From the NCBI GenBank assembly GCA_002730035.1, contig PBYU01000023.1, forward strand, positions 94,709 to 158,708: a stretch of DNA of 64,000 nt, read 5' to 3'. Below, piece after piece: positions 1 through 8,499 of the stretch; position 1 is the stretch's first letter, and each line of letters begins with the position of its first letter. The notes below the pieces were generated by a model. It ran no database searches. It worked only from the letters and a program-made list of their open reading frames with translations, and was not told the origin of the DNA. This stretch comes from Gammaproteobacteria bacterium. GTDB lineage: Bacteria > Pseudomonadota > Gammaproteobacteria > Pseudomonadales > Pseudohongiellaceae. Made by a program: the position numbers and the translations under genes.

Positions 1-227
1 AGCAGGGTAAGGTCATCGAGCGATTCACACGCTACTCTGAAGAGCAGATTCTTTATGAGTTTGAAGTGACTGATCCGGTTTATTACACCGAAAGCTGGCG
101 CGGCGAGATGAGCTTCAATGCGACCGACACTCAGCCTTACGAGTACGCCTGTCACGAAGGTAACTATGGACTGACTGGTATTCTGGCTGGCGCACGCAGA
201 CTAGAGCAATTGGAAGATTCCAATTAG
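1..227 (+). CDS. Secreted hypothetical protein, C-terminal part (partial)
   Basis: The open frame runs in from the left edge (first full codon at base 3) and stops at the TAG at 225-227, leaving about 74 C-terminal residues. The end contains 'YEYACHEGNYGLTGILAGAR', which I recognise as the conserved C-terminus of a family of exported proteins of about 350-400 residues common in marine Gammaproteobacteria; their biochemical function is unknown to me. The same family has a characteristic N-terminus of the type WTxPRTxxGxPDLQGxW, and exactly such a piece appears as a broken gene at about 10.1 kb in this window, so the region holds at least two family members. A strong terminator follows directly. 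The family call is from memory of the motif; the function is unassigned. Confidence 0.75.
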   Translation, partial: QGKVIERFTRYSEEQILYEFEVTDPVYYTESWRGEMSFNATDTQPYEYACHEGNYGLTGILAGARRLEQLEDSN

Positions 228-247
228 TGCTTTAGCTTAGATGTCAT

Positions 248-276
248 AAAAAAGGGGCCAGTTGGCCCCTTTTTTT
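248..276. terminator. Bidirectional rho-independent terminator
   Basis: A six-base A run, the GC-rich stem GGGGCC/GGCCCC and a seven-base T run make a hairpin usable in both directions. It lies between the stop of the leftmost gene and the stop of the convergent K+ channel gene, so it probably ends both transcripts. Confidence 0.9.
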
Positions 277-291
277 CGGTTGGCTCATTGT

Positions 292-720
292 CTATTTATC
301 ATCTTTCCAGAACTGCGTCATCTCCATGAACATAAAGGAGGCAGACCACGTGATGAGGGATAGGCCAGTAATAGCTTCCAGCCCGGATAGAAACCTTAAT
401 TGACCAAATGGCTCGATGTCGCCGTAGCCTACTGTTGTGTAATTAGAGAATGAAAAATACACGCAGTCGATCAGACTGCCATCGAAATTGCCCGCCAGAT
501 GACCAAACCCACCATTTTGATTCATTAAGTAGAACGCTACGCCGAACATCCACACTTCCACGACATGCGCGCAGATCGTACCGAACACGCCAATAATCAC
601 TCTCAACCGATGTTTGATTCTTAGCTTGGGAATAATAATGGAGAGAAACCGTAGAATTTCATAATGCAGCACAACTGCTGCAGTCACCAGCAGCGTAATA
701 ATTAGGAATGCGCTGACCAT
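292..720 (-). CDS. Two-TM potassium channel family protein
   Basis: A 142-residue integral membrane protein. Hydrophobic segments at about residues 3-32 and 41-66, a pore loop with the K+ selectivity filter TVGYGD at residues 96-101, and a last hydrophobic helix at about 108-133 give the Ion_trans_2 fold. It probably conducts K+ across the inner membrane as a tetramer. There is no RCK/TrkA-N regulatory domain and no voltage sensor; the protein ends soon after the inner helix (FWKDDK). It is a single gene, divergent from the M20 peptidase and convergent with the partial gene at the left edge. The filter makes the family assignment firm; gating and physiology cannot be read. Confidence 0.9.
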   Translation of the reverse strand: MVSAFLIITLLVTAAVVLHYEILRFLSIIIPKLRIKHRLRVIIGVFGTICAHVVEVWMFGVAFYLMNQNGGFGHLAGNFDGSLIDCVYFSFSNYTTVGYGDIEPFGQLRFLSGLEAITGLSLITWSASFMFMEMTQFWKDDK

Positions 721-804
721 CTAAAGATTCTATAGTAGAGAGAGAAACTAAGGGTAGAATGCCTTTCAACGAATAGCAACTCCAGGCTCAGGCGGTAGCA
801 CAAG

Positions 805-2196
805 ATGAAGATTTGGAACTCAGTAATTCTACTGGCGATCATGCTGGCAACCATTACTGTCAGCGCACAACGGGATATACCGGCGGATGACCAACAGTTA
901 TTGGTTGAGATTTACAAGGAATTGGTCGAGTATAAGACCACGGCTTCCGAGCAGAACAACACACGCGCCGTGGAAGGGATGGCAGCCTGGCTGCAGGCTG
1001 CCGGATTTGCCGCCGAGGATATCTTTATTGGCGGCGCACTACCTCATAAAGGCAACCTGGTTGTGCGCTACCGCGGCACTGGCTCGCGTCAGCCAATCAT
1101 CCTGATGGCTCATATCGATGTGGTGGAAGCGGAGCGAGATGATTGGAACCTCGATCCATTCGTGTTGAATGAAGACGAGGATTACTTCTATGGTCGGGGT
1201 ACCCTCGATGACAAGGCAATGGCGGCGATCTTCACTGCCAATCTGGTGCGTTTCAAGCGGGAAGGGTATGTGCCGAACCGGGATATCGTGGTGGCGCTTA
1301 CCTCTGATGAGGAAACCGGGGGCAGCAACGGCATCAATTGGCTGCTGGCTAATCAACCTGGATTGATTCGAGGAGACCTGGCGATTAACGAGGGTGGGTA
1401 CGGGTTATTGCAGGACGGACAACCGCTTGCCACCACCATTCAGATAGCCGAAAAAATCTTCGCCACGTTCCAGGTAACTGCCCGCAATCCGGGTGGGCAT
1501 TCCTCCCTGCCTAGGGATGACAATGCGATCTACGATCTGGCGGTAGCCCTGTTGAAAATAAGGGATTTCGATTTTCCAGTGCAGCTGAATGATGTGATGC
1601 GTGTCAGTTTTGAACGCCAGGCTGAGATAAATAGCGGCCAGCGAGCCGAAGATTTTCGCGCGTTACTACAAGAGCCGATTCCTCAAGATTCGTTGGGTCG
1701 GCTCAGTGCGGAAGCGGCGATTAATGCCCAGCTGCGCACGACCGCGGTGGCAACCCTGCTCGATGGAGGTCACGCGTCGAATGCGCTGGCCCAGACAGCC
1801 GTGGCGACGGTGAATGTTAGAATGCTGCCGGGCTCCGATCCCCAGGATGTGCTCCGGACCTTGACCCGGGTGGTAGACAACTCTGAACTTGAAGTCGTCT
1901 ACCGTGGCGGTGGCAGGATGTCCGAACCTTCTCCCCTGACTGAAGAGATAATGAATGCCGTAGAGTCGGTAACCGAATCAATGTGGCCAGGTGTCACAGT
2001 TATGCCGACCATGTCTACAGGTGCTACCGATGGCGCCAAGATGCGCATTGCCGGTATCCCCACCTATGGCGTATCCGGAATATTCGTAGATCGTAACGAC
2101 ATGCGTATCCATGGGCAGGATGAACGCCTGCTCAAGAAATCACTTTATGAGGGCTATGATTTTCTATATCGCCTGGCACAAGAACTAAGTCAGTAG
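805..2196 (+). CDS. Exported M20 family metallopeptidase
   Basis: A 463-residue protein with a Sec signal peptide (about residues 1-21, ending TVSAQ). The zinc-peptidase core shows the M20 metal-ligand and catalytic signatures: LMAHIDV (His103, Asp105), GTLDDK (Asp135/136), TSDEETGG (Glu169/170), INEGG (Glu196) and a late RIHGQDE histidine. The middle part (about 210-330) is the dimerisation or lid domain with NPGGHSS. The family hydrolyses short peptides, N-acyl amino acids or carboxypeptidase substrates with two zinc ions; the precise substrate is unknown. Periplasmic action is inferred from the signal peptide. A cupin gene follows after 34 bp on the same strand, possibly in one transcript. 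Confidence 0.92.
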   Translation: MKIWNSVILLAIMLATITVSAQRDIPADDQQLLVEIYKELVEYKTTASEQNNTRAVEGMAAWLQAAGFAAEDIFIGGALPHKGNLVVRYRGTGSRQPIILMAHIDVVEAERDDWNLDPFVLNEDEDYFYGRGTLDDKAMAAIFTANLVRFKREGYVPNRDIVVALTSDEETGGSNGINWLLANQPGLIRGDLAINEGGYGLLQDGQPLATTIQIAEKIFATFQVTARNPGGHSSLPRDDNAIYDLAVALLKIRDFDFPVQLNDVMRVSFERQAEINSGQRAEDFRALLQEPIPQDSLGRLSAEAAINAQLRTTAVATLLDGGHASNALAQTAVATVNVRMLPGSDPQDVLRTLTRVVDNSELEVVYRGGGRMSEPSPLTEEIMNAVESVTESMWPGVTVMPTMSTGATDGAKMRIAGIPTYGVSGIFVDRNDMRIHGQDERLLKKSLYEGYDFLYRLAQELSQ

Positions 2197-2230
2197 CCAA
2201 TGATCATTTGGATTTGATACGGGAACGACC

Positions 2231-2629
2231 ATGAAAAATTTCTATTTTTGTAAAATCCTATCACTACTCGTACTGATTGTGTGGTCCGGCCAACTGTATG
2301 CCGCTGATGCACCACTGAACACAACATTTGAACTGCCTGCGATGCTGCAGGGCCAGGAGATGCGCATCGTCGAAGTCAATCTGGCACCCGGCCAGGCGTC
2401 ATCGCCGCATCGGCACAACGCACACGTCTATGTCTATGTGCTGCAGGGCGAAGTCGAGATGCAGGTCAGAGGCGGGCCGATTAGAAGGCTTAAGGTGGGA
2501 GACACATTCTATGAATTACCGGATGACATTCATCAGGTGAGCAGAAATGTCAGTACCTCGGCACCGGCAAAGTTCCTGGTGCACATGATTAAGAAAGCAG
2601 GAGAACCGGCAACTGTGCCAGTTCCGTAG
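2231..2629 (+). CDS. Exported cupin domain protein
   Basis: A 132-residue protein with a signal peptide (about residues 1-24, ending LYAAD) followed by a single cupin_2 barrel. Cupin motif 1 is visible as SSPHRHNAHVYVYVLQGEVEMQV (metal-ligand histidines plus a glutamate), and motif 2 as the region around YELPDDIHQVSRN. Such small periplasmic cupins bind a metal and often a small ligand, and no catalytic role can be assigned. It follows the M20 peptidase by 34 bp and ends just before the oppositely oriented DUF4159 gene. Confidence 0.88.
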   Translation: MKNFYFCKILSLLVLIVWSGQLYAADAPLNTTFELPAMLQGQEMRIVEVNLAPGQASSPHRHNAHVYVYVLQGEVEMQVRGGPIRRLKVGDTFYELPDDIHQVSRNVSTSAPAKFLVHMIKKAGEPATVPVP

Positions 2630-2661
2630 CTTGCCTGACCAGCGCAACCGATGGCCGGGGT

Positions 2662-3417
2662 TTAATGGGTGAGTGAGTAGATCAGGTAGTTTATGCCGAG
2701 CTGGTAGGCCGAATTGGCATATTGGGTGGGATACCATTGATCGTAGGTATGTTCCCAGCCATCGCCCATGTCTGAATTCCAGTTAATCAGCACCATTATC
2801 CGGCCGGAGTCGTCCAGGATGGCATGGTTGCTGGCAACGTCTATACCTGCCTGACCGAAACCCTGTCGCCCTCGACGACCCGGTATCATCTGCGCCCCGT
2901 TAATATCGTAGAATGTATGGAAGATTTCGTGATTGGATTGCAGTTCTATTAATTCGCGGTCGGGAAACAACAGCGCAAAATCACGGTAGAAGGAATCCCA
3001 CTGCCGCACACCCCAGAAGTCGTCGATCAGCAGAAAACCGCCACGCAGCAGATATTCCCGCAGATTCTCTATTTCCCTTGGTGTCAGAGAGAGGCCACCG
3101 CCGCGACCCATCTCCAGAGCATAGAGAAAGGGGTAGTCAAAAATCTCCTCATCATCGAAGCGCAGCACAATTGGCTGACTCATTACTCGCACATTAGTGA
3201 GTCTCGCCACGCCACGCAGGAAATTCTCATCGGCAGCTGGAAAGTCCGTGAGCCAGGGGCCGCCGTAATAGCCGCCGGAGAAATAGCTGTCGTATTGGAT
3301 GCGAACGAAGGCGAATTCGCCGGCGATATCATAAAGATCTGGATTGTCCAGCTGCGCCTGGGATGGCTGGGCAATAGGTAGAATCAGTAGTGCCAGGGCG
3401 AAAACTTGTAGTCTCAT
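2662..3417 (-). CDS. DUF4159 domain-containing exported protein
   Basis: A 251-residue protein with a signal peptide (residues 1-21, ending PSQAQ). The mature part matches the DUF4159 pattern as I know it: an opening FAFVRIQYDS, a central Y-P-FLYALEMG followed by LREYLLRGGFLLIDDFWG, and a C-terminal IMVLINWNSDMGD region. DUF4159 has a glutamine-amidotransferase-like Rossmann fold and is often found beside MoxR/BatA-type systems, but no such partners are adjacent here. Function is not known. It is divergent from the next gene with about 108 bp between, and convergent with the cupin gene. Confidence 0.88.
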   Translation of the reverse strand: MRLQVFALALLILPIAQPSQAQLDNPDLYDIAGEFAFVRIQYDSYFSGGYYGGPWLTDFPAADENFLRGVARLTNVRVMSQPIVLRFDDEEIFDYPFLYALEMGRGGGLSLTPREIENLREYLLRGGFLLIDDFWGVRQWDSFYRDFALLFPDRELIELQSNHEIFHTFYDINGAQMIPGRRGRQGFGQAGIDVASNHAILDDSGRIMVLINWNSDMGDGWEHTYDQWYPTQYANSAYQLGINYLIYSLTH

Positions 3418-3525
3418 AGGATTGAACGATCGTATTCACGGAATTGACCGCCGCTAGTTTGTATCGACAAGCTGCAGAGATCAAGTTATTGTCAGGAGTC
3501 AAACCCTGCGGCGGTCTTCATTACT

Positions 3526-4950
3526 ATGAATCGTCTGTTCAACAGATGCCACTCTCTCTGTCTGTGTGTTTCTCTAGTGTTCCTGCCGTTGGCCGCTCTA
3601 AGCCAGGATCAGGCCACTGTAAGCAATGATGTGCTGCGAGATATTCAGCGCTACCAGGCTCAGTTGGAGGAACTGGAATCCGGATTCGGGCCCTTCGACA
3701 GCAGCTTATTGGAACCGCTTGGCGCCATCGCAGAATTGTTAACCCGAGCCGGTGCCTATCAGCAGGTCACCGAGATTCAGAATCGTCAACTGGCGCTACT
3801 GCGTACTTCCCTGGGGCTCGAGCATCCAGACCTGGTGCCCATGGTGCGTGCCATCATTGATAACCAGCGACGCCTGGGCAACTGGCAGGAAATTTCCGAT
3901 CGCCTCGAATACATTCGATTTCTACAGGCGGCAAACCATGGCAATGAGTCCGATGAGATGTTCGCCGCTATCGAGAACCAGGCTCAGTGGTACCAAGCGC
4001 GAGTCGCTATCGATGGGTCGACCTCACCGACACGCAATTTCATGAAGGCACATGAGTTGTACGAAGAGTTGGAAGAGCTTGCCGAAGATCGCTTCGGTAG
4101 AGACAGCCCCGAATTGATTCCCTGGTACTACAAGCGTGCGACCAGTTTTTCACGCATGGTGTCGCTGTTGAACAGTGATCAAAGATGGTCCGGGCGCATG
4201 CTTCAGGAAGTAATCCGTGCCGATGGCACCATGCGGCTCGAGCAATACACGCCGCGTGGGCTATCGAGTAACAATTTTTTCTTTGGCAACGGGCGACGTA
4301 CCCCGGCGCTCAATGGAGATCTGTTGATCGGGGAGGCTTACCTGCGCGACGGACTGAGCCTGATCAACAAAGTACGCGACATCGCAGAGCAATCTGCTAA
4401 TCTCGAAATGGAAGCGATGGCCGACCTGTATCACGGCGATTTCTACGTGTTGCTCAATCGTGGTACTGGCTCCCGTGACTACCGCAAGGCCCATGCAAAA
4501 TTTCTGCAGGCCGGCATAAGCCCACAACGGGTGGAGGCAGTGTTTAACCGCCCGATGCCAATACCAATGGCGGATTTCTTTAGCGGTTTCTCTGAGTTGG
4601 AAGCCTACCAGGCTGCGAATCTGGCACAGCTGCAATCGAATTCCACTGCGAGAACCCACGTAGGGTTATTTACTGCCTGGCATGAGGACGCGCGATCCAT
4701 CCTCAAACCGGTTACTAACGATCCATTGCTGCGCATTGATTTACCTTATGAAATAGTCGAATTGAATTTTCGATTGAGTTCTCGAGGCAAGGCTTCTTCC
4801 ATCAAATATGTTGTGGAGCGAGATGCAACAAGTGCCGATAGACAAGCCTATCGTGCCCTGCGCGACATACGCTTCAGACCCGCTATTATAGAAGGCAAGC
4901 CCAAGCGACTTCGAGAATTGCAGCTGCGTTATCTGTTGTTTGAGGGGTAG
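3526..4950 (+). CDS. Exported protein with helical-repeat N-terminus and TonB-C-like end
   Basis: A 474-residue protein beginning with a signal peptide (about 1-27, ending AALSQ). The N-terminal half is helical and tetratricopeptide-like (repeated blocks such as LLTRAGAYQQVTEIQNRQLALL). The last 90 residues resemble a TonB C-terminal or energy-transducer fold, including DIRFRPAIIEGKP. No transmembrane anchor apart from the signal is seen, so it is probably periplasmic. The domain calls rest on pattern only; no function is recognised. It stands alone, divergent from the DUF4159 gene. Confidence 0.7.
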   Translation: MNRLFNRCHSLCLCVSLVFLPLAALSQDQATVSNDVLRDIQRYQAQLEELESGFGPFDSSLLEPLGAIAELLTRAGAYQQVTEIQNRQLALLRTSLGLEHPDLVPMVRAIIDNQRRLGNWQEISDRLEYIRFLQAANHGNESDEMFAAIENQAQWYQARVAIDGSTSPTRNFMKAHELYEELEELAEDRFGRDSPELIPWYYKRATSFSRMVSLLNSDQRWSGRMLQEVIRADGTMRLEQYTPRGLSSNNFFFGNGRRTPALNGDLLIGEAYLRDGLSLINKVRDIAEQSANLEMEAMADLYHGDFYVLLNRGTGSRDYRKAHAKFLQAGISPQRVEAVFNRPMPIPMADFFSGFSELEAYQAANLAQLQSNSTARTHVGLFTAWHEDARSILKPVTNDPLLRIDLPYEIVELNFRLSSRGKASSIKYVVERDATSADRQAYRALRDIRFRPAIIEGKPKRLRELQLRYLLFEG

Positions 4951-5083
4951 TCTGCCAGGACACAGCGACTATGTTGCGCGTGGCTCGCATGAAAGAGCAG
5001 GGGCCAGGAGTCTTTCTTTGGCATCTCTATAGTAATCTGCCAGCTCTTCTTATTCATGTTGAGTTGGGATATGCTCAGCCGCC

Positions 5084-6307
5084 ATGAACCAAACAGATAC
5101 CATCTGGCGTAGCCTGGAGTTTCGGCACTATCTTGGCTCCACAGCATTCTCCGGAATCGCCTTCGCCATGCAGCAATTGCTGCTGGCCTGGATACTGATT
5201 GGGATTCTGGAATTACCTGCCACTCAGGTAGGCATCATCCAGGCGGCGGTGGGTATCCCCGGCATCTTCCTCATGCTGCTGGGAGGTGCGAGGGCGGATG
5301 ACATCGATCCGCGCAGCCTGCTCATCCAGGTGTATTCAGTTGCGCCGTTATTGCCGTTGTTCCTGATCGCCATCATCAATTTCGAACTGTTGAGTATCTG
5401 GTCCGTGCTGATCTGGGGTCTGGGAATGAGTGTGGTGGTCTCCTATTCGAGCCCGGCACAACAGGCCATCCTCAACCGGGTGGCGAGTAGTGAAGTTCAG
5501 AAGGCGGTGTCGGCAGCGACCGCAATCGGATTCATGGTGCAGATATTGGGGCTCGGTGTGGCAGGCACCATGGATGCCCTCGGGCTCATTCCAGTATTGA
5601 GTTTTCAGGCACTATGTGTGGGACTGGGCGCCTTCGCGGTGCGTCGCCTCAACCCACAGACACCCACCCAAACCAACACCGAGCCCGCTTTGAGAAATAT
5701 CGTAGCCGGGCTTAATGCGGTGTATCGTCACAAGGTCATCCTGCAGACACTGGTGATTAATTTCGTGTCGAGCATCTTCAATGCCGGTGCCTTCATGACC
5801 GTGTTTCCATTTATCATCAAGCGTATCTACGAAGGTGATGCACTGCTGTTGTCGATGATGATGATCATCTTCTATGGCGGTGCCACGGCGTCGAATTTCA
5901 TTATGATTCGCCTCATGCCTCTGTTGCGTCCCGGCAGAATCTATCTTCTCATGCAATTTTCACGCATGTTGATACTGGGACTAATGTGGATTCAACCCAA
6001 TTTCTGGTTGTTTGCCGTCGCCACGGTGGGATGGGGATTGAACATGGGAGTCACGCTGACGCTGGCCCGTACCATCGTGCAGGAATCTGCCAGTGAAGAA
6101 TACCGGGCACGGATTATGTCAGTCTACAGCCTGGGACTACTAGGCAGTGCGCCCATCGGCGCGCTGTTGCTAGGCTGGATCATCGAATCCTTCGGCACAT
6201 TAAACGCACTGCTGCCGGCAATGTGTCTCTCGGTTATCCTGTTTGCCTACGGTGTTCTGTACAGCGATGTCTATAGTTACGAGTCGCCGCGCGATAAACA
6301 CATTTAA
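5084..6307 (+). CDS. MFS transporter
   Basis: A 407-residue polytopic membrane protein with about 12 hydrophobic helices, typical of the MFS_3 (EntS-like exporter) branch. After the first helix pair there is the loop GGARADDIDPRSLL in the position of MFS motif A, and a long central loop (about 190-205, QTPTQTNTEP) separates the two six-helix halves. It most likely exports a small molecule by proton antiport; the substrate is not predictable and no siderophore or drug genes are adjacent. It lies 133 bp after the previous gene and is followed by a 340-bp regulatory gap. Confidence 0.88.
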   Translation: MNQTDTIWRSLEFRHYLGSTAFSGIAFAMQQLLLAWILIGILELPATQVGIIQAAVGIPGIFLMLLGGARADDIDPRSLLIQVYSVAPLLPLFLIAIINFELLSIWSVLIWGLGMSVVVSYSSPAQQAILNRVASSEVQKAVSAATAIGFMVQILGLGVAGTMDALGLIPVLSFQALCVGLGAFAVRRLNPQTPTQTNTEPALRNIVAGLNAVYRHKVILQTLVINFVSSIFNAGAFMTVFPFIIKRIYEGDALLLSMMMIIFYGGATASNFIMIRLMPLLRPGRIYLLMQFSRMLILGLMWIQPNFWLFAVATVGWGLNMGVTLTLARTIVQESASEEYRARIMSVYSLGLLGSAPIGALLLGWIIESFGTLNALLPAMCLSVILFAYGVLYSDVYSYESPRDKHI

Positions 6308-6647
6308 CTATTTTGAAACCACGTGAGTGTCAGAAAATTCGTTCCGACGCGCCAGGCTCTCTCCATAGCAGAAATCGGCATAATTTGCCTAGTTCAGGAT
6401 CCGGCAAAACCCCCTTGATACCTGGCCTGCAACAAGAAAATATCTATAAATGTAACGGCTCGTCAGGAATTTGATCTAAATCAAAGATGGTAGGGGCTGG
6501 CAACCTAGTCTGCTCGAGTTTATGAGATAGTTTCAGCTCAAGAATAAGCAGGGATCTTAAGTCAACGCTTTGCTGGCATTGGCAGCTACAGGAAAGATTG
6601 AAACTGCGTTTGTGAAACTCAGTAAATCTATAGCATAGGAGCTAACC
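6308..6647. other. 340-bp intergenic region with FNR-type site
   Basis: There is no credible gene on either strand. It contains a perfect FNR/Anr-type palindrome (listed separately) and the leader of the redoxin-cytochrome-monooxygenase gene, whose start is preceded by the ribosome site 'aggagct' about 6 bases upstream. I see no terminator for the MFS gene at its left end. Confidence 0.6.
6471..6484 (+). promoter_or_regulatory. FNR/Anr/CRP-family operator TTGAT-N4-ATCAA
   Basis: The sequence TTGATCTAAATCAA matches the FNR consensus TTGATNNNNATCAA at every defined position. It is the only regulatory palindrome in the gap before the cytochrome c-monooxygenase gene, about 165 bp upstream of its ATG. 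If it acts as a class II activator site (centre near -41), the start of transcription would fall near 6519 and the weak TAGTCT at 6506-6511 could be the -10. Oxygen- or redox-dependent control is inferred; a Dnr/Anr-type regulator could also bind. Confidence 0.6.
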
Positions 6648-8363
6648 ATGAAAAAAATTCTAGTGATATGTCTGTTCGCCCTGGCGTCAGTACAGCTTAA
6701 CGCCGCCGATCGAGTAGGCGATTTCGTACTGCTGGATCAGGACGGCTATGCCCACCTGATGAGTTGGTATGACGATCATGCCGCCATCGCCCTGCTAGTG
6801 CAGGCTAATGGCAGTAGAGCCACCGTCAATTCGATAGCCAAGTTTGAGGAACTGCAAGCCCGCTATGAAGAGCAGGGCATCGAGTTTTTCATGCTCAATC
6901 CTACCGGCAGCCAGGACCGCCAGTCCGTGCAAGCTGAGATGGTCCGTCAAAATAGCGACATGAAAGTGTTGATGGATGATACCCAGTTTATTTCTGAAGT
7001 CCTGGGGGTGGAAAAAACCGGGGAAGTATTGATCTTCGATCCCAAGTCTTTCACCGTGGAATTTCGTGGCCCGGTAGGCGCCGAGTTTGAGAGAGCCCTG
7101 GATGCCACGCTGGCGGGTCAGCCCATTGCCAATCCGGTGGTGGCCAGCACCGGCGACACCGTGCTGTATCCGGCCAGGCTTGCCCATCAACGGAATGTGC
7201 CTTCCTATAGCGGAGAAATCGCTCCCATCATCATCGACAATTGCGCCACCTGCCACCGCGAAAACGGCATCGCGCCGTTTGCGATGAATAACCACGGCAT
7301 GATGCAGGCCTGGTCACCGGTGATTCGTGAAGTGTTGATGACCAAGCGTATGCCACCAGGCCAGGTTGACCCGCACATTGGTGAGTTCACCAATGGAGGT
7401 GTAATAGCGAATGGCGATATTCAGAAACTGCTGCATTGGATAGATGCTGGTGCACCCAGAGACGGCGCGGAGGACCCCTTGGCCGACTTGACCTGGCCAG
7501 AAACCAAGTGGGCTTTCGGTGAGCCGGACGCCATTATCAAGGTTCCGCCACAGGAAATCCCCGCTACTGGGGCAATACCGTACAGATATGTAACGGCAGC
7601 TATTGATATTGATGAAGACAGGTGGGTACGCGCCAGCCAGTATATTGCCGGTGATCGTGGGGTGTTACACCATGCCCTGCATACGGTTATTCCCCCGGAA
7701 GCCGCCGGTCAGAATATGGGTTTTGGAGGGGGGCTTTTTCCTACTGGCGATGATCCCGACATTGTCGCCTACGTTCCCGGCGCCGAGCCGCGTATACAGA
7801 CACCCAATACCGGGGGTCTGTTAAAGAAAGGATCCGAATTAGCCCTGCAACTGCACTACACTGCAAATGGTAGACAAACTGTAGACGCCGGCGAGATTGG
7901 TCTCTGGTTTTATCCAAAAGGTGAAGTGCCAACGGAAAGAATGTCCGGGAATTGTGCCTGCATATTTACCCCTACCTGGACTACTATTCCGCCCCATGCC
8001 AAGGAATTCATTCAGGAAGCCAGCATCACCCTGACCCAGGATGCTGCGCTACACGGCTATCTCTCCCACATGCACTTCCGTGGCAAGTACATGCGTTTCT
8101 ATGCCGACTATCCAGACGGTAATCGGGAAGAGCTACTCAACATTGCCAAGTATGACTACGCCTGGCAGTGGTTTTACGACTACGAATATCCGAAATTCAT
8201 GCCGGCAGGTACCGTGTTGACGGCGGTCGGTGCTTTCGATAATTCCGCCCAGAACGCCGCTAATCCCGACCCAACTGTTGCCTTGGAATGGGGCGAGATG
8301 AGCTGGGATGAGATGTTCTTCGGCGCCTTCCGCTGGAAGTATCTTGACGAGGGTGACGATTAA
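6648..8363 (+). CDS. Redoxin-like / cytochrome c / copper type II monooxygenase fusion
   Basis: A 571-residue exported protein (signal peptide about 1-20). Residues about 21-150 look like a thioredoxin/peroxiredoxin-fold domain, but the usual active-site Cys position reads QANGSRATV, with no Cys. One c-type haem site follows (CATCH, residues 199-203). The C-terminal half resembles the copper type II ascorbate-dependent (PHM-like) monooxygenases: His-His at 341-342 with His345, a later LHY histidine at 403, an HMH pair at 474-476 and a Met-rich end (GEMSWDEMFFG). This suggests a periplasmic enzyme receiving electrons through haem c to copper. Its substrate is unknown. The gene is alone, behind an FNR-type box and followed by two hairpins. 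Confidence 0.8.
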   Translation: MKKILVICLFALASVQLNAADRVGDFVLLDQDGYAHLMSWYDDHAAIALLVQANGSRATVNSIAKFEELQARYEEQGIEFFMLNPTGSQDRQSVQAEMVRQNSDMKVLMDDTQFISEVLGVEKTGEVLIFDPKSFTVEFRGPVGAEFERALDATLAGQPIANPVVASTGDTVLYPARLAHQRNVPSYSGEIAPIIIDNCATCHRENGIAPFAMNNHGMMQAWSPVIREVLMTKRMPPGQVDPHIGEFTNGGVIANGDIQKLLHWIDAGAPRDGAEDPLADLTWPETKWAFGEPDAIIKVPPQEIPATGAIPYRYVTAAIDIDEDRWVRASQYIAGDRGVLHHALHTVIPPEAAGQNMGFGGGLFPTGDDPDIVAYVPGAEPRIQTPNTGGLLKKGSELALQLHYTANGRQTVDAGEIGLWFYPKGEVPTERMSGNCACIFTPTWTTIPPHAKEFIQEASITLTQDAALHGYLSHMHFRGKYMRFYADYPDGNREELLNIAKYDYAWQWFYDYEYPKFMPAGTVLTAVGAFDNSAQNAANPDPTVALEWGEMSWDEMFFGAFRWKYLDEGDD

Positions 8364-8374
8364 AAATCGGCGCT

Positions 8375-8404
8375 ACACCGATCCGTAGCAATACCGATCG
8401 GTGT
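8375..8404 (+). terminator. Hairpin after the monooxygenase gene
   Basis: ACACCGATC and GATCGGTGT form a perfect 9-bp stem with a 12-base loop, starting 12 bases after the stop codon. There is no T run, so it may act as an RNA-stabilising hairpin rather than a terminator. Confidence 0.5.
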
Positions 8405-8426
8405 AAGCTGTGTAACAAGACTTTAC

Positions 8427-8454
8427 AGAACGCCCCGCTGTGTCGGGGCGTTCT
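8427..8454. terminator. Strong GC-rich hairpin between convergent genes
   Basis: AGAACGCCCCG and CGGGGCGTTCT make a perfect 11-bp stem with a 6-base loop, lying between the convergent monooxygenase and MBL genes. There is no long T tract, so termination is likely but not certain; it could serve both strands. Confidence 0.65.
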
Positions 8455-8499
8455 GCTAGCTGCAATTGGCATTTTGAATGTCGACCTCAGAATGCCCGG

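Noticed and set aside
1039-1356. Antisense ORF inside the M20 peptidase
   Set aside because: Shadow of a conserved enzyme, no ribosome site or domain; the same applies to most minus-strand track entries inside plus-strand genes.
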